Source: Streptomyces sp. SID12488 (GTDB taxonomy: Bacteria; Actinomycetota; Actinomycetes; Streptomycetales; Streptomycetaceae). Taken from it: a stretch of 64,000 nt of DNA. Below the pieces are notes generated by a model, which saw only the letters and a program-made list of their open reading frames with translations, was not told the origin of the DNA and ran no database searches. Shown here piece after piece: positions 56,288 to 63,139 of the stretch. The stretch is taken from positions 248,001 to 312,000 of the forward strand of contig NZ_JAAGLT010000007.1 of assembly GCF_010548275.1 (NCBI RefSeq). Reading direction: 5' to 3'. Position 1 is the first letter of the stretch, and each line of letters begins with the position of its first letter. Both the position numbers and the translations under genes were made by a program.

Positions 56288-56670
56288 GAAGCAGCATCGG
56301 ACTCACCCGCGACGGCGAGGCCTTCCTCGCCCGGTTCACCCCGGCCCAGGCCGAGGCATGCCACCGGGCGCTGTCCTTCCTGTACGACCGGACTCCGGGA
56401 GCCACAGCCCGGGCCGTCCAACTCGGCACGGATCCGAAAGCCGTCGCCTCCCTCACCGAACGCCTCGCGGGCGAGCGCAAACAGTCCTTCGAACTCCGGC
56501 TCCCTCTCCAGGAGTTGCACATCCTGCACAGCGCGCTGACTGCCACCGCGGTCATGTTCCTGGAACGCGGCGCGTTCTCGCAGGAGGAGTTCTACCGGCG
56601 GACGACCTTCTACCGAGAGCACTTCGACGCCTTGGCGAGCGGCATCGTCGAGGCGGCGTCCAAGGTGTGA
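56284..56670 (+). CDS. Unknown family, paralogue C of a tandem triplet
   Basis: A 128-aa homologue: 'LTRDGEAFLARFTPAQ', 'RALSFLYD', 'QELHILHSALTATA', 'FSQEEFYRRTTFYREHFDALA'. The most diverged in the middle and at the R-L-G-F segment. ATG 56284 lies within the end of paralogue B. Confidence 0.77.
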   Translation: MRSSIGLTRDGEAFLARFTPAQAEACHRALSFLYDRTPGATARAVQLGTDPKAVASLTERLAGERKQSFELRLPLQELHILHSALTATAVMFLERGAFSQEEFYRRTTFYREHFDALASGIVEAASKV

Positions 56671-56881
56671 CACACCATGGACGCCTCGGCGGGCCCGGCA
56701 CCTGAGGATGCTGCTGCTTGATCCAGGCCCGGCTGCTTCCCCCGTTGGGCTTCCGTTCCGGCGGGGTCTTCCGGATCCGGACATCTGCTGGCGCCATGAC
56801 CGCAGGAGGCGTGGTCTGCCGAAATGGAAGAGTCGACAGCCCGAATCCCCTTCGCCGCAGGCGACTCCTACAGGAGAACCC

Positions 56882-57955
56882 TTGACATACGTTGACCCCC
56901 AGAAGCGCAAAAACGCCGAAGAAAACGGTATTCCGCATGCTCCCGAAAAAGTCATCGCCGAATGGCACTCGCTGGCGGAGACAGTATGTCGAGAGTTGCG
57001 GCACGCCGGTCTCCCCGCTTACACGCAACACCCCAACACTCTGGCCGACATGCAGGCCGGCGCGTGCGTTTCCGTCGACACCGTCGACGGTCCGGCAGGT
57101 GGCGTCCACGTCAGCTGGAACGCCGGTGAGACCCTGACCGAGGCTGCCCTCGGATACATGGAGCCGGATAGGCTGGATCTCGGGGAACCGGTGATCGAGC
57201 ACGGAGTGCGAGTCGGTGCACTCATGGACGAGACGATCAGAAGCGTGCTCACGCTTGCCGGTTTCCGCACCTGTGACGCGGTCGAGCTCAACGACCTGGC
57301 CCCGGGAACCCATGTCGCCGGCCGACAGCCGAGACAGTGGTTCATCGAGTACATCCTCACGGAGGGTGTACTCGGTCTTATCGCCACGATCCGTTCCCGC
57401 GATCCAAGCGGTGACAATTCCGGTGAGCCGACCGATATCAGCGTGGAGGGCAGGGTTCTGCTCACCGCACGGGCCATTCGGATCGTGCAGGATGGTCTGC
57501 ACCGTCTGACGGATGACGATCGGCAGGAGTCCGCCCGCGTCTTCCGCAGGCTCGCCGGAGCGATGCACAGCCAGGACATGGTGTACAGAGGCTTCTGGAA
57601 GGCAAACCGGTCACTGCTGGAACTTCCCGACGAGCTCTGCCTCCCAACGCAGGAACCACCGGCCGAAGCTGGTGGTCCGGTGACCCGCTCTCAGGTACTC
57701 GTGGCCGCGTACCTGGCTCTGCTCGGCAGTATCGAGCTGGCAGACGAGGACACCGTCGACGAGGACGCTGCCGTCAAGATCACCGAAGCGTGGACGGGAA
57801 CCCTGCTGCGGCGGCTGGACGAGGCACCTGACGAGGACCGGCAGGAGCTGGTTCGCCTCTTTCGAGAGGCCGCGCGCGAAGAGACCAACTCCGCGCACAA
57901 GACGTTCGCTTCCGGTTTCCCGGAGGCCATCGGTTTGGTCGAGGGGAGCGACTGA
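56882..57955 (+). CDS. Hypothetical 357-aa protein, internal repeat, immunity-like context
   Basis: It starts at TTG 56882 with AGGAGAA 5 nt upstream; the reading frame upstream is open but not protein-like. No signal or membrane segment. Residues about 1-150 form one acidic domain ('GACVSVDTVDGPAGGVHVSWNAG' in two pieces). The C-terminal half has two related stretches, 'GLHRLTDDDRQESARVFRRLA' in parts and 'LLRRLDEAPDEDRQELVRLFREAA' in parts, sharing L-x-RL-x-DRQE-x-R-x-FR-x-A, so it looks internally duplicated. I do not recognise the family. Lying between toxin remnants, an orphan immunity role is possible. Confidence 0.7.
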   Translation: MTYVDPQKRKNAEENGIPHAPEKVIAEWHSLAETVCRELRHAGLPAYTQHPNTLADMQAGACVSVDTVDGPAGGVHVSWNAGETLTEAALGYMEPDRLDLGEPVIEHGVRVGALMDETIRSVLTLAGFRTCDAVELNDLAPGTHVAGRQPRQWFIEYILTEGVLGLIATIRSRDPSGDNSGEPTDISVEGRVLLTARAIRIVQDGLHRLTDDDRQESARVFRRLAGAMHSQDMVYRGFWKANRSLLELPDELCLPTQEPPAEAGGPVTRSQVLVAAYLALLGSIELADEDTVDEDAAVKITEAWTGTLLRRLDEAPDEDRQELVRLFREAAREETNSAHKTFASGFPEAIGLVEGSD

Positions 57956-58091
57956 ACCGATAGTCAATCGATCAGGTGATCCGGGCATCGGCCCCAGATG
58001 TGCTCCTCCTGCCTCCAACCGCCGGGTGACTCCACGAGGCGGTCGGCGAGCATCATGACCGACGCGTCGATCGGCACCGACATGATCTCTC

Positions 58092-58451
58092 ACCTCGTAC
58101 GACGTAGAGAACGTCCTCAAGGACCTGGTGAAGGACGGAGACCAGGTCGTCCTCGGAATCAACCCTCGCGCGGACAAGCTGGCGAAGGAGATAGGCGCCA
58201 AGACTTTCAACAACAAGGCCTACGGCACGGAGCTGCTACGGGAGATGGGGATGGGCGAGCGTCCTATCTGGACGGTCGGAGTCGAAAGGACGGTGTCCAA
58301 CCCCAACGTGCGGCTGACGGTCCTAGATGGACGGCGTCGTCGGCGCCTCCAACGCCGACGACGCGCTTGGACGTCGATCGAGTGGCACTTGGGAGGCAAG
58401 CGGGTCTTCCCCGAGCGTTTCAAGCCGGCCAACGGGAAGCCGGTGCCGTAA
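58092..58451 (+). pseudogene. Decayed polymorphic-toxin C-terminal domain
   Basis: In one frame: SYDVENVLKDLVKDGDQVV, 'LGINPRADKLAKEIGAKTFN', 'GERPIWTVGVERTVSNPNV' and, at the end, 'SIEWHLGGKRVFPERF' with ANGKPVP. These recall a Streptomyces polymorphic-toxin tail (I think the one labelled type 27; from memory). Between, the frame is lost: DGVVGASNADDAL is read in another frame at about 58326-58367, consistent with a 1-nt insertion and an internal deletion that removed part of the domain. There is no upstream delivery part and no good start codon. GTG 58128 could start a 107-codon residue. Confidence 0.65.
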
Positions 58452-58470
58452 CTAGGAAAGAGCTTCGGAC

Positions 58471-58878
58471 ATGACCGATTTCATCCGCACCGGAAGGCTG
58501 TTCCGGGTGGCCGGGTTCAACCCGTCCCACCGGTATCTGTTCCTGCTGAGCGAAGCCACGCTGGTCGACGGGACCTCGACGCATATCGAGGTGACCATCG
58601 GCCACGTGAGGCTGATGCTCCTGCAGCCCTACTACCGCAACGGCCTGCACATCCGCCGCGCCAATCCGCAGGAGTTCGCAGTGCTGGCGGAACGGCACGG
58701 GCTGGAGCCCGCCGATGCTGACTACACCTGGATGCTGGACCCTGACGGCGACAGCTTCGTCGTGGGTGGCAATCCGAACTGGCGCGAGGCGGAGTACGCG
58801 CTGATGGGAGGCCGGGAGTCGCTGTGGACCGGGCCCTGGCCGCCGGACTTCCCGGCGGAATCGGGGGGCGTCTTCTGA
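58471..58878 (+). CDS. Probable immunity protein of the decayed toxin
   Basis: A 135-aa intact gene 19 nt after the toxin remnant, ATG 58471 with AGGAAAG upstream. Acidic, mixed alpha/beta, no signal or membrane helix; 'LMLLQPYYRNGLHIRRANPQ' in parts and a Trp/Pro-rich end (WTGPWPPDF). Unknown family. Position right behind a toxin tail is the basis for the immunity call. Confidence 0.65.
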   Translation: MTDFIRTGRLFRVAGFNPSHRYLFLLSEATLVDGTSTHIEVTIGHVRLMLLQPYYRNGLHIRRANPQEFAVLAERHGLEPADADYTWMLDPDGDSFVVGGNPNWREAEYALMGGRESLWTGPWPPDFPAESGGVF

Positions 58879-59106
58879 CGCCTCGTCGCCCTCACCTTGT
58901 CACTTATGGTCCAGCATCGAACGCGACTCGAACTCGAAGCAGACGGTTCCGCTGATCAGCTGGCCTGCTGGCAGACGCCGGGCAGCCCGGCCGGCCTGGC
59001 CCGGCCGGGACGGTGCTGCGAAGTGGCTGGTGCGGGGCGGGGCATGTGGGTGTTTCGGTGAAGTGAGCGAGGTTTGGGGCGGCGCCAGCAACCGCCCCGC
59101 CCCAGG

Positions 59107-59619
59107 TCACCCCCTCCCGGCCCTCACCCCCGCAAACTCCCGAGTCCCTGCCCAAGGCAGCACCGCCCACATCCGAGTCCCACCACCCGGCTCCCGAGCC
59201 TCCCCGAACCCCCACTCCCCGCCACACCCCTCCACCACGCACCCCAATACCCGCAACGCATCCCCCCTCCGCTCATCGCAGGCCGCAGCCAGCCGGGGAT
59301 GCACATGCCTCCGGTGACCGTCGTAGAGCACCACCTGCAACTCCCCCTCCCACCAGCGCAGCGACACGTACACCGACGCGTCCGCAGCGAACCGGAAAGC
59401 ACAAGCCGTCAGCTCCCCCACCACCTGTACGGCAGCGTCCGTCATCTCCTCCAGCCCATGCGACTGGAGAACAACCCGAGTGGTAGCCCGTGCAACCCGC
59501 GAACTCACCGCCTCGGCAGGCAGTGTGAACCCGTACGTGAGCGTGTCCGGAGAGGGCGGCGGGGCCTTCGTGAGATCGGTCGAGATGGGACAGGCCGAGA
59601 CGGCGAGCGATGCACACAT
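59107..59619 (-). CDS. ATP-binding protein of the anti-sigma-factor (HATPase_c_2) type
   Basis: A 170-aa stand-alone GHKL domain. After a variable 30-residue leader comes the N-box-like region 'EMTDAAVQVVGELTACAF' (Asn of the N box replaced by Thr-Ala-Cys-Ala), and a G-box-like 'GWGFGEAREPGGGTRMWAVLP' in parts. Such proteins pair with XRE-DUF5753 and DUF397 genes in WhiJ-like Streptomyces clusters. ATG 59619 with AAGGGAG upstream; divergent from the XRE gene. Confidence 0.78.
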   Translation of the reverse strand: MCASLAVSACPISTDLTKAPPPSPDTLTYGFTLPAEAVSSRVARATTRVVLQSHGLEEMTDAAVQVVGELTACAFRFAADASVYVSLRWWEGELQVVLYDGHRRHVHPRLAAACDERRGDALRVLGCVVEGCGGEWGFGEAREPGGGTRMWAVLPWAGTREFAGVRAGRG

Positions 59620-59901
59620 GGCGAACTCCCTTGCTGGACAACGGACTTGACGTATTCGACGTACACCCGACCGGTGGCCTGTCTCCCTGGCGCGAGCGCG
59701 CCCCTCCCAGGGAAGGAGGACGCGGGCAGGCTCACGCGATGCGCTTCCGAGTGGTGTCGGGCCGTAAGCGACTCGTCACCAACTGTAGGCCTTGATGGGG
59801 AACGTGTGCCACATTCTCTTGCGCATTGCCTCCATCGAAGTGGACCAGTACATGGCTGACGCGGCAGACTGACTCCCAACCAACCGGGGAGGAAGGTGTA
59901 G
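59620..59901. promoter_or_regulatory. Divergent promoter region of the WhiJ-type cluster
   Basis: 282 bp between divergent genes. It contains a TTGACG hexamer at 59645-59650 and GTGTGCCACATTCTCTTGCG about 100 bp before the XRE start, an AT-richer patch that is the best promoter candidate. No gene seen. Confidence 0.4.
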
Positions 59902-60753
59902 ATGCCGACACGGCCCGCGCCGACGGAACGTCAGAAGCGCCTGGGTGCCGAGCTGCGCAAGATGCGGCTCGCGGCCGGCCGGACCACGGAGTACGCCGCC
60001 GGGCTGCTCGGGCTGGACCGAACGAAGGTGTCCAACATGGAGTCGGGCGTGCGAGCCACCTCGCCCGAGCGGATCCGGATACTCGCCAGCAACTACGACT
60101 GCGCGGACGAGGCCTACGTCAACGCGCTCGTGGCCCTCGCCGACTCACGCAACCGCGGCTGGTGGGAGAGGTTCAGGGGCGCTCTCCCTCAAGGGCTGCT
60201 GGATGTCTCCGAGTTGGAGTGGTTCGCCACCCGGTTACGCAGCTATCAGACCGTTCACATCCCGGGTCTGCTCCAACTAGGCAGCTACGCCCGGGCCGTC
60301 TTCGACTCGGCGCTGCCCCCGCTGCCCAAGTCCGAGGTGGAACTGCGTGTCGTACAGCGCCTGCAACGTCAGCAGGTGCTCGACCGCGATAACCCCGTCG
60401 ACTACGTCGCGTACGTGCACGAGTGGGCGCTGCGCATGCAGTTCGGCGGGCGTCGGTCCACCCGTGAGCAGCTCACCCACCTGTGTGAAGCGTCAGAGCG
60501 CAAGCACGTCGCCGTACGCGTGCTCCCCGTCGAGGCCGGAGCTTTCCCCGGCGCCGGGCACGCCGTTCTGTACGCCGACGGTGCCGTCCCGCAACTGGAC
60601 ACCGTGCAGCTGGACTCCGCGCACGGCGGCGAGTTCACCCACGCCGAATCCCAACTCGCCAAGTACCGCGCTCACATGGACTGGTGGCATACCCACACCC
60701 TGAACTCTCAGGACTCGCGCGACCTCATCCACGCCATCGCCCAGCAACTCTGA
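59902..60753 (+). CDS. XRE regulator with DUF5753 (Scr1/WhiJ type)
   Basis: A 283-aa regulator. Helix-turn-helix at about residues 12-70 ('GAELRKMRLAAGRTTEYAAG', 'LDRTKVSNMESGVR'), then the DUF5753 domain (about 95-275: 'LEWFATRLRSYQTVHIPGLL', 'VLPVEAGAFPGAGHAVLYAD'). These proteins act with DUF397 partners in development and antibiotic control and have been likened to toxin-antitoxin systems. ATG 59902 has GGGGAGGAAGG upstream. The DUF397 gene follows after 11 nt. Confidence 0.92.
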   Translation: MPTRPAPTERQKRLGAELRKMRLAAGRTTEYAAGLLGLDRTKVSNMESGVRATSPERIRILASNYDCADEAYVNALVALADSRNRGWWERFRGALPQGLLDVSELEWFATRLRSYQTVHIPGLLQLGSYARAVFDSALPPLPKSEVELRVVQRLQRQQVLDRDNPVDYVAYVHEWALRMQFGGRRSTREQLTHLCEASERKHVAVRVLPVEAGAFPGAGHAVLYADGAVPQLDTVQLDSAHGGEFTHAESQLAKYRAHMDWWHTHTLNSQDSRDLIHAIAQQL

Positions 60754-60764
60754 GGAGAGCCACC

Positions 60765-60956
60765 ATGCCCGAGATCACCTGGGAAGAGCCCTACTGCGCC
60801 GAAGGAAACAACTGCTTCCGCATAGGCACCGACCCTCACGACAACGCCTACATCGCCATCGCCGGCCAAGAGGACACCTACCTCACCGACACCCGAGAAG
60901 CCCTCCGCACCCTCATCCAGGACATCAAGGCCGGCAAAGCCGACCACCTCCTGTGA
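60765..60956 (+). CDS. DUF397 small protein
   Basis: A 63-aa DUF397 protein: 'ITWEEPYCAEGNNCFRIG', a central strand pair and 'TREALRTLIQDIKAGKADHL'. ATG 60765 with GAGGAG upstream. Partner of the XRE gene; members of the family modulate their cognate regulator and can be toxic when unpaired (family knowledge). Confidence 0.88.
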   Translation: MPEITWEEPYCAEGNNCFRIGTDPHDNAYIAIAGQEDTYLTDTREALRTLIQDIKAGKADHLL

Positions 60957-60993
60957 CCCGGAGCTGTGTGTCCGGTAGGAGTGGTGAGAAGAG

Positions 60994-61476
60994 ATGATTG
61001 CTTTCGCGTTCGAGCCGCGTGCGGACGACGACTCCTGGGCCCCGGACTGGCCGACGGAGAAATCGGACTGGCCAGAGTGCCCGGGACTGACGAACTCTGA
61101 TTTCCGTCTGGAGCTCTTCCAGGCGGATCTGCGACTCGTCGTCCACGGTGTGGACCTCGGCGTGCACCTGTCGGGACAACCCGTGGTCGACTTCGCGCTG
61201 ATGTTGCACTACGCCACGACGATGCTGGAGACCCAGAGTGACATCGCGGTCGAGGCCAGCCTGACCCAGCATGTGTACGCCTTCAGCAGAGACGGGGACT
61301 CCATCACCCTCACGACGGAGTGGCCCCCGCGCGTGGCTCAGCTGACCTGGCCCGAGCTGCGGCAGCTCACCGACCAGGCGAAGGCCGAAGCGTTCCGGCT
61401 GATCACCACCGCCCATCCGGGGCTGCGCGACAACGCGTGGTTGCGCGAGACGGTGGGAGCGTCGCCGGCCATGTGA
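60994..61476 (+). CDS. Hypothetical protein
   Basis: A 160-aa acidic protein with an unusual Asp/Trp-rich N-terminus (DDDSWAPDWPTEKSDWPE) and a likely beta-sheet core ('LRLVVHGVDLGVHLSGQPVV' in parts). No signal, no membrane helix, no known family. ATG 60994 with a GAGAAGAG immediately before. It sits at the end of the WhiJ-type cluster; resemblance to small immunity-type proteins is impression only. Confidence 0.65.
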   Translation: MIAFAFEPRADDDSWAPDWPTEKSDWPECPGLTNSDFRLELFQADLRLVVHGVDLGVHLSGQPVVDFALMLHYATTMLETQSDIAVEASLTQHVYAFSRDGDSITLTTEWPPRVAQLTWPELRQLTDQAKAEAFRLITTAHPGLRDNAWLRETVGASPAM

Positions 61477-61492
61477 TCCAACGGCGACGAAC

Positions 61493-61527
61493 TGAGGGCG
61501 TCCCCAAGTTCACCGGGGACGCCCTCA
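61493..61527. terminator. Bidirectional terminator
   Basis: A 13-bp perfect stem (61493-61505 with 61515-61527) and 9-nt loop between the convergent hypothetical gene and pyk. Confidence 0.8.
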
Positions 61528-61546
61528 CCGTCGTACAAGCACCCGA

Positions 61547-62977
61547 TCAGGCGTGTTCGCCCTCGCCCAAGTGATGGACGCGGACCATGTTCGTCGTGCC
61601 CGGGACGCCGGGCGGGGAGCCGGCTGTCATGACGACGATCTCGCCGATGTTGAAGCGGTTCAGCTTCAGCATCTCCTGGTCGACCAGGGAGACCATCTCG
61701 TCCGTGCTGTTGACGAACGGGACGACGTACGAGTCGACGCCCCAGCTCAGGGACAGCTGGTTGCGGGTGCCCTCGTCGGTGGTGAAGGCGACGATCGGCT
61801 GGGCCGCGCGGTAGCGGGAGAGGCGGCGGGCCGTGTCGCCGGACTTGGTGAAGGCGACCAGGCCCTTGCCGCCGAGGAAGTCGGCGATCTCGCAGGCCGC
61901 GCGGGCGACCGAGCCGCCCTGCGTCTTCGGCTTCTTGCCGGGGACGAGGGGCTGGAGGCCCTTGGAAAGGAGCTCCTCCTCCGCCGCCGCGACGATCTTC
62001 GACATCGTGCGGACCGTCTCGAGCGGATACGCGCCGACCGACGACTCCGCGGACAGCATGACCGCGTCCGCGCCGTCCAGGATCGCGTTCGCCACGTCGG
62101 ACGCCTCGGCGCGCGTCGGGCGGGAGTTGGTGATCATCGACTCCATCATCTGGGTCGCGACGATCACCGGCTTGGCGTTGCGCCGGCACAGCTCCACCAG
62201 GCGCTTCTGCACCATCGGGACCTTTTCGAGGGGGTACTCGACGGCGAGGTCGCCGCGGGCCACCATCACACCGTCGAAGGCCGCGACGACGGCCTCCATG
62301 TTGTCCACCGCCTGCGGCTTCTCCACCTTGGCGATGACCGGGACGCGGCGACCCTCCTCGTCCATGATCTTGTGGACGTCGTCCACGTCACCGGCGTCGC
62401 GGACGAAGGACAGGGCGACCAGGTCGCAGCCCATGCGCAGGGCGAAGCGCAGGTCGTCGATGTCCTTCTCGGAGAGGGCCGGGACGTTCACGGCCGCGCC
62501 GGGCAGGTTGATGCCCTTGTGGTCCGAGATGACGCCCCCCTCGATGACGATCGACTTCACCCGCGGACCCTCGACGTCCACGACCTTCAGCTCGACGTTG
62601 CCGTCGTTGATCAGGATCTGGTCGCCGCGCGACACATCACCCGTGAGGCCCTTGTACGTCGTACCGCAGATGGTCTTGTCACCGGGGACGTCCTCGGTGG
62701 TGATGACGAACTCGTCGCCCCGCACCAGCTCGACGGGGCCCTCCGCGAAGGTCTCCAGGCGGATCTTCGGGCCCTGCAGGTCGGCGAGGACACCGATGGC
62801 CCGGCCGGTCTCCTTGGCGGCGGCACGGACCCGGTCGTACCGGCCCTGGTGCTCGGCGTGCGTGCCGTGGCTGAAGTTGAAGCGGGCCACGTTCATCCCG
62901 GCCTCGATCAGCGACACGAGCATTTCGTGGGAGTCGACCGCGGGGCCGAGAGTACAAACGATTTTCGAACGGCGCAT
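61547..62977 (-). CDS. pyk: Pyruvate kinase
   Basis: A 476-aa glycolytic enzyme, phosphoenolpyruvate + ADP to pyruvate + ATP. It begins MRRSKIVCTLGPA, with 'GMNVARFNFSHG', 'DLQGPKIRL', the catalytic Lys in 'VIAKVEKPQAV', 'GVMVARGDLAVE' and the monovalent-cation region 'TQMMESMITNSRPTRAEASD' in parts. The C-terminal allosteric domain is complete. The promoter gap to ackA carries a 12-bp palindrome and phased repeats. Streptomyces have two pyruvate kinases; this is the copy next to ackA/pta. Confidence 0.96.
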   Translation of the reverse strand: MRRSKIVCTLGPAVDSHEMLVSLIEAGMNVARFNFSHGTHAEHQGRYDRVRAAAKETGRAIGVLADLQGPKIRLETFAEGPVELVRGDEFVITTEDVPGDKTICGTTYKGLTGDVSRGDQILINDGNVELKVVDVEGPRVKSIVIEGGVISDHKGINLPGAAVNVPALSEKDIDDLRFALRMGCDLVALSFVRDAGDVDDVHKIMDEEGRRVPVIAKVEKPQAVDNMEAVVAAFDGVMVARGDLAVEYPLEKVPMVQKRLVELCRRNAKPVIVATQMMESMITNSRPTRAEASDVANAILDGADAVMLSAESSVGAYPLETVRTMSKIVAAAEEELLSKGLQPLVPGKKPKTQGGSVARAACEIADFLGGKGLVAFTKSGDTARRLSRYRAAQPIVAFTTDEGTRNQLSLSWGVDSYVVPFVNSTDEMVSLVDQEMLKLNRFNIGEIVVMTAGSPPGVPGTTNMVRVHHLGEGEHA

Positions 62978-63005
62978 GGGGCGATCCTATCGGTTTGTTT
63001 CGCTT

Positions 63006-63017
63006 CGGAATATTCCG
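63006..63017. promoter_or_regulatory. 12-bp palindrome in the pyk promoter region
   Basis: CGGAATATTCCG is a perfect palindrome 28 bp before the pyk start, AT-rich at its centre. Candidate operator or part of the promoter. Confidence 0.45.
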
Positions 63018-63088
63018 CCTGGTGGACGACGTAGAAGCACCTACTGGACACAAAGGGGCGGGATAGCGCTCAGGTGAGGCTCTTCCGG

Positions 63089-63126
63089 CAATGTCTGCCC
63101 AATGTTTCCCAATGTTCGTCCAATAT
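63089..63126. repeat. Four phased CAATGT repeats between ackA and pyk
   Basis: CAATGT at 63089, 63100 and 63110 and CAATAT at 63121: steps of 11, 10 and 11 bp, i.e. on one face of the helix. They are 14-51 bp after the ackA stop and 110-150 bp before pyk. A candidate multi-site regulator array. Confidence 0.55.
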
Positions 63127-63139
63127 CCGTTAAGTGTCT

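Noticed and set aside
58900..59091. A 63-codon minus-strand frame after the second immunity gene
   Set aside because: Only its last 20 residues look protein-like; no ribosome binding site and no family memory. Could be a relic but unsupported.
49198..61476. Integrative element with integrase and att sites
   Set aside because: No integrase, transposase, tRNA or flanking direct repeat seen around the toxin region.
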